From positions 62,001 to 126,000 of the forward strand of contig NZ_JTJW01000007.1 in assembly GCF_000805385.1 (NCBI RefSeq): a stretch of 64,000 bases of DNA, given 5' to 3'. The DNA comes from Mycolicibacterium setense (GTDB lineage: Bacteria > Actinomycetota > Actinomycetes > Mycobacteriales > Mycobacteriaceae). A program made the position numbers and the translations under genes. Position 1 is the stretch's first letter, and every line of letters begins with the position of its first letter. This document shows, piece after piece, positions 19,901-27,572 of the stretch. Under the pieces are notes generated by a model, which saw only the letters and a list, made by a program, of their open reading frames with translations, was not told the origin of the DNA and did no database searches.

Positions 19901-20063
19901 GCCCGACATCAGCAAGCTGCGCTCGGGCCAGTTCTATCTGGCGTTGGAAGGCGACGCCTTCCACAAGATCCAGACGCCATGGTGCCTGTCACACCACCCG
20001 CCCAGCCCGCCGACCACGGACGAGGTTCTCGCCCTGGCGCAGCGGGAGTTGGCCGCGCGCTGA
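16917..20063 (+). CDS. Large dual P-loop ATPase (AAA-like plus HerA/FtsK-like)
   Basis: A 1048-residue protein with two NTPase modules. The N-terminal one (about 1-390) resembles AAA/ORC-type ATPases: Walker A GPAGSGKTHLL (Lys71) and Walker B VLALDQID (Asp238). A middle region (about 390-640) has no recognised domain (KLFLLRNTGWPKGAKTAV). The C-terminal module (about 640-1048) is HerA/FtsK-like: Walker A FAGSGSGKTVLI (Lys672), Walker B LLVMDEAQNF (Asp917-Glu918), then ATQSPRGLHNHIPGNATTQF. HerA-type motors translocate DNA in repair, conjugation and defence. No nuclease is adjacent. It is convergent with the thiolase. The function is unassigned. Confidence 0.85.
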   Translation: MELSHREALSALRLTWAPTADDLWHSQGALHVRGLHDRPMADVMAAFGDAERETDSSPLGVVVRGPAGSGKTHLLGQVREQVQTGGGFFFLVELLDAASFWQSARAGILESLGRPGSERETQLKDLLWELSSVAHISRANRRAVIGDDDLTPEILTDFVNSLHKVHRHTVKRAHHTLRALVLLGAGDLELQDIGEAYLTGSGEKESWGLPAPVLTPQESVRDISRLIALAGPSVLALDQIDTLLAQSIERTDTADEGRTAQMAGNRDLEHIAHGLMSIRQTMRRTVGVVACLPAAWEAIQDRATATVQDRFRTTALLQGLPTPEVGRAILERRFTSSYAAIGFTAPYPSWPILPSAFDEATQYTPRQLLKRADTHVRRCLDQDRVEELTQLTGEVAPPPEHTGSGATALGATDELDRRFTEYRSRAVTVAALDPDGEDTTMPGLLSAALDAWITELGEAGQAFRPDPLPGQRVVLHGRLRQTLDAATDDERHWAFRAISSGNAVAVQNRVRKAWEATGFNPDRRKLFLLRNTGWPKGAKTAVMIAEFEAAGGRVLPMNEDDVRTMTALRDLIDDNHPDLPDWLRRRRPAHGIGWLRAALGDIAGDPPPPAQIDVEAELATGPIRTQQPAPVIEHSPTAITLGLDSTGGRPVSVDLAALRKHTAIFAGSGSGKTVLIRRLVEECALRGVSSIVLDPNNDLSRLGAPWTEHPPGWHPADDERAETYFDNTEVVVWTPRRSTGRPLSFQPLPDFASVIDDADEFSDAVESAVAALEPRALIAGNTAKAERSRAVLREALRFYGASASTSLEGFIDLLGNLPIEVSALGGAQKLAAELAQNLRAATVNDPLFGGTGTAADPGMLLTPSPGYRARVSVISMVGLTSDQQREGFVNQLQMALFAWIKRNPAGDRPLGGLLVMDEAQNFAPSSHTTACTHSTLALSSQARKYGLGLVFATQSPRGLHNHIPGNATTQFYGLLNSPAQIAVAREMARVKGGHVPDISKLRSGQFYLALEGDAFHKIQTPWCLSHHPPSPPTTDEVLALAQRELAAR

Positions 20064-20093
20064 GTCGTCGCGCCCCCGGCGCCCCTCCGGCGC

Positions 20094-21581
20094 TCAGAGC
20101 AGGGTCGCGCTGCCGTCGGCGTGAACCTGGACCTTCGCCCCGGCGATGTCCTCGGACATGGTCGCCGCCGCCTGTGACTCGTCGACGATCCGGGCCAGCG
20201 TGCGGGCGTCGTCAGGGGTGCGCACGGCCAGGAAAGCCCGCTCCGCGGTGCCGTCGCGGCCGACGGGCGTGGTCCAGGATTCGACGGTGCCGGTGCCGGT
20301 GAAGTCCACCCGCAGCTCGCGGGTCGGCTCGGCATCGACATCGGATTGCACATCCTGCCAACGGAATTCATGTGCCGGCGGCTCCGTGCCGTACACGCCG
20401 AAGCTGTGCTTGGTGAGGTAACCGCCGTTGGCGGTGATCAGCCCGCGGGTCCCCGGGTTGGCCACCAACCGCTCGGCCATGGTCGCAATGGAGTGGGACA
20501 CGTAGTTGTTCCACGGGCCGCCCGCGAAGGTCAGCCCGCCGGTGACCGTCAGCGGCCGCGACGGATCGGCCAGCGGCAGACCGATCTCGGCCGCCGCCAC
20601 CTGCACCGCCGACGGGAAGCACGAGTACACGTCGACGAAGTCGATCTCGTCAAGACTGACACTGGCGAGTTCCAGCACCCGTCGGCCGGCGATCCGGATC
20701 GCCGGCGAACGGTACAGCTCTGCGCGCTCACCAATCGCGTAGGTATCGTGCGCATCCGTCCCGGCATACGGGAAAACCCAACGCTCGGAGGGGATCTGAA
20801 GATATGTCGCCTTCTCGACGGTGGTCAGGATCAGCACCGCACCCTGGTCCACCATGTTGTTCGAGTTCATCAACTTGGTGTAGGGCCAGCTGATCATCCG
20901 GTTGTCCGGGCCGGGTTGCCAGATGTGCTCGGCGGTCACCGCCTCCCGGCTCCAGGCGTGTGGGTTGTCAGCGGCTACCGCACTGAACCGTGACCACAGT
21001 GCGCCGATCCGGCCGCGGTGTTCGTCGCTGGACTCACCGGCGGCGATGCGCAGCGCCTGTTCGAACATCGGGTACACGTGGGCCGGCCGGTCCAGCTGGA
21101 TCCGCAGCTCGGCCTCACCGGCCATCGGCACACCCTCATGCGCACCCGGGGCCTCCGGCACCGATTCATCCTGTCGGGTCCAGTCCGGCTTTTCGCCGCG
21201 GGCCCGCAGCCGGCTGCGGGTCCGCCAGGTCTCGGCGCCGGCGATGAGGACCACGTCTGCCCGGCCGCCATGCAGGTCCCGGCAGGCCTCGTTGACCAGC
21301 GTCTGCGGTACGTTGCCTCCCACCCCGGTGTAACGCGTCGCGGCCTTGTGAGCGCGGATGCGTTGCGCCAACAGCAAACCGGGATCGCGGTAGTGCCAGG
21401 ACAGCAGATTGACGACCCGCACCGAATCGACCGCCTCCAGCACGCGTGGATCCGCGGCGGCCCTGGCCGCCGCGGCCATCAGATCCACCGGTTCGACGTC
21501 CGGCTTCTCCTCCCGTTGGTTGACCTGGCCATAGCCCACCAGTACCGGGGTTCGCGGGTCGAGAGCGCTGGGGACCGTCAT
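20094..21581 (-). CDS. Thiolase-like acetyl-CoA acetyltransferase family protein
   Basis: A 495-residue thiolase-fold protein of the SCP2/acetyltransferase-like group, similar in length and type to Rv1867. ATG 21581 gives the usual start PRTPVLVGYGQVNQ. The active-site His region is kept (ITANGGYLTKHSFGVYGT). At the nucleophile position the sequence reads GGNVPQTLVNEACRDL, with Gln-Thr where thiolases carry the reactive Cys, so classical Claisen chemistry is unlikely. A C-terminal extension (TGTGTVESWTTPV) resembles an OB-fold-like add-on. Divergent from the phosphoketolase gene. Confidence 0.8.
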   Translation of the reverse strand: MTVPSALDPRTPVLVGYGQVNQREEKPDVEPVDLMAAAARAAADPRVLEAVDSVRVVNLLSWHYRDPGLLLAQRIRAHKAATRYTGVGGNVPQTLVNEACRDLHGGRADVVLIAGAETWRTRSRLRARGEKPDWTRQDESVPEAPGAHEGVPMAGEAELRIQLDRPAHVYPMFEQALRIAAGESSDEHRGRIGALWSRFSAVAADNPHAWSREAVTAEHIWQPGPDNRMISWPYTKLMNSNNMVDQGAVLILTTVEKATYLQIPSERWVFPYAGTDAHDTYAIGERAELYRSPAIRIAGRRVLELASVSLDEIDFVDVYSCFPSAVQVAAAEIGLPLADPSRPLTVTGGLTFAGGPWNNYVSHSIATMAERLVANPGTRGLITANGGYLTKHSFGVYGTEPPAHEFRWQDVQSDVDAEPTRELRVDFTGTGTVESWTTPVGRDGTAERAFLAVRTPDDARTLARIVDESQAAATMSEDIAGAKVQVHADGSATLL

Positions 21582-21746
21582 GCCCACGAACCTAGCCGAC
21601 GGGGTGTACCCACCTGAGAAACCGGTCGGCGGACGATCCGTCGGAACCGTTGCGGACGGCGTTTCGCGTTGTGTTGGTTGACCGCTGCGAATTCGGGTAA
21701 TCGGGATCGCGGGCGCCATTCACCGACACCGGCCACTATGGAGAAC

Positions 21747-24116
21747 ATGAGCGACGCGACTCTCTCACCGGCACTGACCGATACGGAACTCGAGCAGCTC
21801 GACGCATACTGGCGCGCAGCCAATTACCTGTCCGTCGGCCAGATCTACCTTCTGGACAACCCGTTGCTCGATGAGCCGCTGGCGGCCGAGCACATCAAAC
21901 CGCGACTGCTGGGCCACTGGGGCACCACCCCGGGATTGAACCTGCTCTACGCCCATCTGAATCGGATCATCCGCGAGCGCGACGCGAACGTCATCTACGT
22001 CACCGGGCCCGGTCACGGTGGTCCCGGACTGGTGGCCAACGCCTATCTGGAAGGCACCTACAGCGAGGTCTACACCGGTATCGGGCCGGACACCGACGGT
22101 CTGCGGAAGCTGTTCCGCCAGTTCTCGTTTCCCGGTGGGATTCCGAGCCACGTGGCCGCCGAGACGCCCGGTTCGATCCACGAGGGTGGCGAACTCGGCT
22201 ACGCCCTGGTGCACGCCTATGGCGCCGCATTCGACAATCCCGACCTGGTGGTGGCATGCGTCGTCGGCGACGGCGAGGCCGAAACCGGCCCACTGGCCGC
22301 CAGTTGGCATTCGAACAAGTTCCTCAACCCGGTCGTCGACGGCGCGGTGCTGCCCATCCTGCACCTCAACGGCTACAAGATCGCCAATCCCACGGTGCTG
22401 TCGCGCATTCCGGCAGAAGAGCTCGAATCGCTGTTCTACGGCTACGGCTACCGACCCATCACCGTGGCCGGAAACGATCCGGCCAACGTGCACCAGCAGC
22501 TGGCCGCCGCCATGGACGAGGCATTCGACCAGATCGCGGCGATCCAGCGCGCGGCCCGTCTGGACGGCGAGCCGGGCCGGCCGCTGTGGCCGATGATCAT
22601 CCTGCGCACCCCCAAGGGCTGGACCGGCCCGCACGAGGTCGACGGGAAGCCGGTCGAGGGCACCTGGCGCGCCCACCAGGTGCCACTGGCGGAGACGCGG
22701 ACCAACCCGTCACACATGGCGCAGCTGGAGACATGGCTGCGCAGCTATCGACCCGAAGAACTGTTCGACACCACCGGGGCGTTGCGGCCCGAACTACGCG
22801 CACTGGCCCCCTCGGGCACCCGCCGGATGAGCGACAACCCGCATGCCAACGGTGGATTGCTGCTACGTGACCTCGACCTACCGGACTTCACCGACTACGC
22901 GGTGCCCGTCGAGAGCCCGGGCACCGGGACCGCCGAGGCGACCCGCGTACTCGGCACGTTCCTGCGTGATGTCATCGCCGCCAATCCGGACCGCTTCCGG
23001 CTGATGGGCCCGGATGAGACCGCCTCGAACCGGCTGAGCGCGGTGTTGGAGACGACTGACAAGGTCTGGCAGGCCGAAACCCTGCCCGTCGACGAGAACC
23101 TGGGCCCCGACGGCCGGGTGATGGAAGTGCTCTCCGAGCATCTCTGCCAAGGCTGGCTTGAGGGATATCTGCTGACCGGGCGGCACGGGTTGTTCAACTG
23201 CTACGAGGCCTTCGTCCACATCGTCGACTCCATGCTGAACCAGCACGCCAAGTGGTTGTCCAGCAGTTCGCACCTGACCTGGCGACGGCCGATCGCCTCG
23301 CTGAACTATCTGCTGACCTCCCACGTCTGGCGCCAGGACCACAACGGCGCCTCACATCAGGATCCGGGGTTCATCGACCACGTCGCCAACAAACGGCCCG
23401 AGGTGGTCCGTGTCTACCTGCCTCCGGACGCCAACACCCTGCTGTCGGTGGCCGACCACTGCCTGCGCAGCCGCCAGTACGTCAACGTCATCGTGGCGGG
23501 CAAGCAACCCGCGCTGACGTATTTGACGATGGACGAGGCCGTCGCGCACTGCACCCGCGGCCTTGGCATCTGGGAATGGGCGAGCAACGCGACCGGGGAA
23601 CCCGATGTGGTGCTGGCCTGCGCCGGAGACATCCCGACGCTGGAGACCGTCGCCGCTGCCGACATCCTGCGCCGCCGGCTTCCCGAGGTGAAAGTCCGCG
23701 TGGTCAACGTCGTCGACATCATGCGTCTACAACCCGAGTCCGAACATCCGCACGGGTTGTCCGACCGCGAGTTCGATTCGATCTTCACCACGGACAAACC
23801 GATCATCTTCGCCTATCACGGCTACCCGTGGCTGATTCACCGGCTGGCCTATCGACACACCAACCACGACCAACTGCACGTGCGCGGATTCAAAGAGCGG
23901 GGCACCACGACCACGCCGTTCGACATGGTGATGCTCAACGACCTCGACCGGTTCCACCTCGTCATGGACGTGATCGATCGGGTCGAGGGGCTGGCGGTCA
24001 GCGCTGCCGGGTTACGTCAGGAGATGGTCGACGCACGACTCGCCGCCCGCAGCTATACCCGCGAACACGGCGAGGACGATCCAGCCATCGCCAACTGGAC
24101 CTGGACCGCAGTGTGA
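21747..24116 (+). CDS. xfp: Xylulose-5-phosphate/fructose-6-phosphate phosphoketolase
   Basis: Thiamine-diphosphate enzyme that cleaves xylulose 5-phosphate or fructose 6-phosphate with phosphate to acetyl phosphate plus an aldose phosphate. The 789 residues are full length. Diagnostic blocks are LGHWGTTPGLNLLYAHLNR, YVTGPGHGGPGLVANAYLEG, the TPP motif CVVGDGEAETGPLAASW, the interior LMGPDETASNRL, and the C-terminal HGYPWLIHRLAYRH. ATG 21747 follows GGAG; an ATG three codons upstream (21738) is possible. No acetate kinase or phosphotransacetylase gene is adjacent, so acetyl phosphate must be handled elsewhere. Confidence 0.95.
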   Translation: MSDATLSPALTDTELEQLDAYWRAANYLSVGQIYLLDNPLLDEPLAAEHIKPRLLGHWGTTPGLNLLYAHLNRIIRERDANVIYVTGPGHGGPGLVANAYLEGTYSEVYTGIGPDTDGLRKLFRQFSFPGGIPSHVAAETPGSIHEGGELGYALVHAYGAAFDNPDLVVACVVGDGEAETGPLAASWHSNKFLNPVVDGAVLPILHLNGYKIANPTVLSRIPAEELESLFYGYGYRPITVAGNDPANVHQQLAAAMDEAFDQIAAIQRAARLDGEPGRPLWPMIILRTPKGWTGPHEVDGKPVEGTWRAHQVPLAETRTNPSHMAQLETWLRSYRPEELFDTTGALRPELRALAPSGTRRMSDNPHANGGLLLRDLDLPDFTDYAVPVESPGTGTAEATRVLGTFLRDVIAANPDRFRLMGPDETASNRLSAVLETTDKVWQAETLPVDENLGPDGRVMEVLSEHLCQGWLEGYLLTGRHGLFNCYEAFVHIVDSMLNQHAKWLSSSSHLTWRRPIASLNYLLTSHVWRQDHNGASHQDPGFIDHVANKRPEVVRVYLPPDANTLLSVADHCLRSRQYVNVIVAGKQPALTYLTMDEAVAHCTRGLGIWEWASNATGEPDVVLACAGDIPTLETVAAADILRRRLPEVKVRVVNVVDIMRLQPESEHPHGLSDREFDSIFTTDKPIIFAYHGYPWLIHRLAYRHTNHDQLHVRGFKERGTTTTPFDMVMLNDLDRFHLVMDVIDRVEGLAVSAAGLRQEMVDARLAARSYTREHGEDDPAIANWTWTAV

Positions 24117-24154
24117 CCTGGGTAATTGCGCGGCGCCGGTACGATTGGCAAGTC

Positions 24155-24916
24155 ATGTCTGATCAGAGCGCCGTGGCCGCGCATCCCCATCCCCTGGTGG
24201 CCCAGCTCTCGGCATTGCACCATTTCCGGATCTACGCCGACGTCGGCATCGTCGTCGTCATCCTCACGTTGACCAACCTGATCGCGCACTTCACCACTCC
24301 GTGGGCGAGCATCGCGACCGTCCCGGCCGCAGCAGTGGCCCTGCTGGTCCTGGTGCGGGCCCGCGGCCTGGGCTGGACCGAGCTGGGGCTGGGCCGCGAA
24401 CACTGGCGCTCAGGCGTCGGCTACGCGCTCGGCGCTGTCGCACTCGTGGTGTCGGTGATCGCCATCGGGGCGGCGCTGCCATGGACCCGGCCGATGTTCA
24501 TGAACGACAACTACGCGACCATCTCGGGCGCGCTGCTCGCGTCGATGGTGATCATCCCGCTGCAGACCGTGATCCCCGAGGAGCTGGCGTTCCGTGGCGT
24601 GCTGCACGGAACCCTCAACCGCGCCTGGGGTTTTCGCGGTGTCGCCGCCGGCGGTTCGCTGTTGTTCGGACTGTGGCACATCGCCAGCTCGCTCGGGCTC
24701 ACGAGCGAGAACGTCGGCTTCACGCGATTGTTCGGCGGCGGTGTGGTCGGGATGATCGCCGGTGTGGTGCTGGCCGTGATCGCCACCGGCATCGCCGGCT
24801 TCGTGTTCACCTGGCTGCGGCGACGCAGCGGTAGCCTCATCGCGCCCATCGCCCTGCACTGGTCACTCAACGGGGTAGGCGCACTGGCCGCCGCCCTGGT
24901 GTGGCACCTGTCCTAA
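24155..24916 (+). CDS. CPBP family intramembrane metalloprotease
   Basis: A 253-residue polytopic membrane protein of the CAAX prenyl protease 2/bacteriocin-immunity (CPBP) family. The catalytic signature EELAFR (Glu142-Glu143...Arg147), the histidine in FGLWHIASS and the third motif ALHWSLNG are present. About seven hydrophobic segments are visible. Bacterial members have been tied to protein processing or peptide resistance; the substrate here is unknown. ATG 24155 is 38 nt after xfp. The 3' end overlaps the convergent CGNR gene by 4 nt. Confidence 0.85.
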   Translation: MSDQSAVAAHPHPLVAQLSALHHFRIYADVGIVVVILTLTNLIAHFTTPWASIATVPAAAVALLVLVRARGLGWTELGLGREHWRSGVGYALGAVALVVSVIAIGAALPWTRPMFMNDNYATISGALLASMVIIPLQTVIPEELAFRGVLHGTLNRAWGFRGVAAGGSLLFGLWHIASSLGLTSENVGFTRLFGGGVVGMIAGVVLAVIATGIAGFVFTWLRRRSGSLIAPIALHWSLNGVGALAAALVWHLS

Positions 24917-25491
24917 CCACCCGCACGCCTGCGCGCGCGGAACTCCCGGTTCTTCAACTTGTTCCCACACTCGGCCATCGTGCACCAGGTACCGCCATGG
25001 TTGCGGGAGCGGTCGTAGAACGCCCACGTACATTCGTCGTTCGCACACGCTTTGAGCCGTGCCCACGTGCCGTCGCGCTGCGCGTCGCGCATCACCAGCA
25101 AAAGCTCAAGGAGGCGCTCGCCCACGCTCGGCCCCGCGGCTGACAACCGCACGGTGCCGTCTTGACCCAGATCGACCCGTGCGGTGGACGCGTCGGTGAG
25201 CGCCCGCAGCGCTGCGAGGTGATCGGCTTCCGGCGGCGGTCCGCCGGTGTTGTGAATCAGCAGCGCACGCAAGGCCTCGCGCACATTCCGCACCAGTTCC
25301 AGATCGGCCGGAGTCGGCCTCGTCCCCGCGGGAAGCAACCCGTTGGCCGCCAGCCAGGGCGCCGCATGGTCTGGATCGGCGAGCCGGTCGGTGCCGGCCG
25401 GCAATTCGATGGTGTTGACCAGGGACTGAATCCGGGCCAGTGGCTCCGGCGCAGGCTTGGACTCGGTGTCACCGGCCCACGTCGTCGTCAT
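24913..25491 (-). CDS. CGNR zinc-finger / ABATE domain protein
   Basis: A 192-residue probable DNA-binding protein. The N-terminal ABATE-like region (PLARIQSLVNTIELPAGTDR, LVRNVREALRALLI) is followed by a C-terminal treble-clef CGNR zinc finger: ACANDECTWAFYDRSRN then GTWCTMAECGNKLKNREF, giving the four metal cysteines and the CGN signature. Members are presumed stress-linked transcription regulators. The basic tail (RARRRAGG) supports nucleic acid binding. A TGACTAGTCA palindrome lies 36 nt upstream of its start and could be an operator. Confidence 0.85.
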   Translation of the reverse strand: MTTTWAGDTESKPAPEPLARIQSLVNTIELPAGTDRLADPDHAAPWLAANGLLPAGTRPTPADLELVRNVREALRALLIHNTGGPPPEADHLAALRALTDASTARVDLGQDGTVRLSAAGPSVGERLLELLLVMRDAQRDGTWARLKACANDECTWAFYDRSRNHGGTWCTMAECGNKLKNREFRARRRAGG

Positions 25492-25526
25492 CTCTCCAGC
25501 CTACCGCCGTGACCGCTAAATTGGTT

Positions 25527-25536
25527 TGACTAGTCA
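25527..25536. promoter_or_regulatory. TGACTAGTCA palindrome between divergent genes
   Basis: A perfect 10-bp palindrome in the 118-nt gap between the CGNR gene (minus) and a hypothetical gene (plus), just after a TTGGTT -35-like hexamer. A second half site TAGTCA is at about 25563. A candidate operator only. Confidence 0.3.
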
Positions 25537-25609
25537 TTCATGACCGGCGTACGTTATTAGATAGTCACGCTGCTCGGGCTCGGCACACGGAAACCTACGA
25601 GGTATCGCC

Positions 25610-26083
25610 ATGAACGACAACCGAATTTCTGCGACACCAGCGACCACATTCCGCCGAGCACCCATCCCCTGCCGCCCGCCCCTCCGGGCTCGTCTGACCG
25701 CACGCATCCGGTCGGGCAGATTCGACGCCATGCTCGCCGTCGGCGCACCGATTCCCCCGGGCAGTGCGATCGCCGCCCGCGCGGCCAGGCTGACATCGGC
25801 CTCGGAACGGGTGGCCCTCGCCCGTGCGCTGCGCCGCTGCGTGCGCGAATCCGCCGACGACACGATCTTGTGGTCGTCACGAATCCCGTTGCATCGGAAG
25901 AACATCGCCGCGGCACGGACCACGATCGAGGCGATCATTCAGCGGCTGCACTCGCCCATGCCGGTCGACGCACGCGGTATGGCCCGGCTCACCAGGGTGA
26001 TCAACGACGGCCTCGGACCGTTGTACGCATTCGGCCACGGCGATCTGGACGGCAGATTGGGCGCGGCGCTGGCCGCACTCTGA
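25610..26083 (+). CDS. Conserved-looking hypothetical protein
   Basis: A 157-residue basic protein with no recognised domain. It has an Arg/Pro-rich N-terminus (RRAPIPCRPPLRARLTARIR) and a helical remainder (AARAARLTSASERVALARAL, RKNIAAARTTIEAIIQRL). No signal peptide or membrane segment is apparent. The codon choice and GC-rich third positions look genuinely coding. It converges with adhA with no intergenic gap. Confidence 0.6.
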   Translation: MNDNRISATPATTFRRAPIPCRPPLRARLTARIRSGRFDAMLAVGAPIPPGSAIAARAARLTSASERVALARALRRCVRESADDTILWSSRIPLHRKNIAAARTTIEAIIQRLHSPMPVDARGMARLTRVINDGLGPLYAFGHGDLDGRLGAALAAL

Positions 26084-27109
26084 CTACACCCGCAACACCG
26101 CGGCGCCCGAGATGCGGCCGGCGCTCAAGTCTGCCAGCGCCTCGTCCGCCCGGTCCAAGCCGTACACCGGGGCGCTGACCGCCATCCGGTGTCCCCCGGC
26201 GAACGCCAGGAAATCACGGGCGTCGGCGCGGGTATTGGCGGTGACGGACCGGATCTCGCGTTCCTGGAAGAGGTGCTCTTGGTAATTCAGGGTCGGGATG
26301 TCGGTGAGGTGGATGCCCGCGATCGCCAGGACGCCGCCGCGGTCGAGCGCCGCCATCGCGGGCAGCACCAGGTCCCCGACCGGGGCGAACAGGATCGCCG
26401 CGTCCAACGGCTCAGGCGGCATGTCGGCGCTGCCCTGCGCCGACGAGGCCCCCAGCGCCAGCGCGAGTTCGCGGGCCCGCTCACCACGGGTCATCACATG
26501 TACGCGGGCCCCCTGAGCCAAAGCCACCTGAGCCGTCAGATGCGCGCTACCGCCGAAGCCGTAGATTCCCAGCCGTCCGCCGCGGGGTAGGTCGGTACGC
26601 AACAGCGCCCGGTACCCGATGATGCCCGCACACAACAGCGGCGCCAGCTCGACATCGGAGTAGCCGGCCGGCAGCCGGAGTGCGAATGCAGCCGGGACAG
26701 TCGTAAATTCGGCATAGCCGCCGTCGGCGTCCCACCCCGTGTACCGCGAGGACGGGCAGAGATTCTCCCGGCCGCGCAGACAGTAGACGCAATGTCCGCA
26801 CGTGTGCCGCAACCAGGCCACACCGACACGATCACCCGGTGCGAAACCGCCGCCGGTCTCCGCGCCGACCGCGACCACCTCGCCGACGACTTCGTGTCCC
26901 GGGATCACGCGGGGCCGGTGAACGGCCAGATCACCTTCTGCCACATGCAGATCCGTACGACACACCCCGCACGCCAGGACCGCGACGAGCAATTCGTCAG
27001 GCCCGGGCTGCGGGGTGGGCACGCTAACCCGTTGCAGCGGATGCGAACTCACCGGTCCCGGCCTGGCAACCTGCCAGGCCGTCATGGCCCCGGTGGTCCG
27101 GGTGGCCAT
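26084..27109 (-). CDS. adhA: Zinc-dependent alcohol dehydrogenase
   Basis: A 341-residue NAD(P)-dependent MDR alcohol dehydrogenase, counterpart of Rv1862. Catalytic zinc ligands are visible: Cys in CGVCRTDLHV, GHEVVGEVVAVG, and a later Cys in LLCAGIIGYRAL. The structural zinc cluster reads CGHCVYCLRGRENLC. The cofactor motif is GIYGFGGSAHLTAQVAL, slightly off the usual GxGxxG. ATG 27109 is used; a second ATG eight codons in (27085) is an alternative. It lies 12 nt downstream of the GlsB-like gene on the same strand. Confidence 0.92.
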   Translation of the reverse strand: MATRTTGAMTAWQVARPGPVSSHPLQRVSVPTPQPGPDELLVAVLACGVCRTDLHVAEGDLAVHRPRVIPGHEVVGEVVAVGAETGGGFAPGDRVGVAWLRHTCGHCVYCLRGRENLCPSSRYTGWDADGGYAEFTTVPAAFALRLPAGYSDVELAPLLCAGIIGYRALLRTDLPRGGRLGIYGFGGSAHLTAQVALAQGARVHVMTRGERARELALALGASSAQGSADMPPEPLDAAILFAPVGDLVLPAMAALDRGGVLAIAGIHLTDIPTLNYQEHLFQEREIRSVTANTRADARDFLAFAGGHRMAVSAPVYGLDRADEALADLSAGRISGAAVLRV

Positions 27110-27121
27110 TTCCCGAGCCGG

Positions 27122-27424
27122 TCAGGTGCGGTTGCGCACGAGCCCGACGATCCAGAGCAGGATCACCGATCCCAGAATTGCCGTGAAGAGGGTGAACCAC
27201 CAGCCCCCGGAAGCGGTGTCGAGGAAGAAGCTGAGAAGGAATCCGCCGATGAGTGCACCGATCACCCCGATGACGATGTTCATCAGGATGCCCGCTCCAC
27301 CGCCCTTGACGATCTTGCCCGCGATCCATCCGGCGATCGCCCCGATGATGATGTAGCCGATCCAGCCGACACTCGTCTGCGTAGACGAACGAGCCAGGAT
27401 TTCGGTAGCCGCCATCAAGTCCAT
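27122..27424 (-). CDS. GlsB/YeaQ/YmgE family stress-associated membrane protein
   Basis: A 100-residue membrane protein, counterpart of Rv1861. Transglycosylase-associated family signature: GYIIIGAIAGWIAGKIVKGG, then GILMNIVIGVIGALIGGFLL, and a third helix FTLFTAILGSVILLWIVGL. ATG 27424 was chosen over an upstream in-frame start at 27475 because it follows AGGAGA and yields the family length. Members are often induced by envelope or acid stress; the mechanism is unknown. Confidence 0.88.
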   Translation of the reverse strand: MDLMAATEILARSSTQTSVGWIGYIIIGAIAGWIAGKIVKGGGAGILMNIVIGVIGALIGGFLLSFFLDTASGGWWFTLFTAILGSVILLWIVGLVRNRT

Positions 27425-27572
27425 TGCAGGTCTCCTGCCTGTCACTGGCCATGCCCAGCGAGCTCGCTGAGCCACACCCCAGGTGTACCTCCCGAACGTA
27501 ACAATTCGGTCGGCTTCTTGGGAACGATCAGCGGTCGGCTCGCCGAATCCTCGTTCGGCCGGCAGCCCGGCA

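Noticed and set aside
20064..20093. GC-rich hairpin between the ATPase and thiolase genes as terminator
   Set aside because: The arms are short and overlap several alternative pairings; no T-run on either strand.
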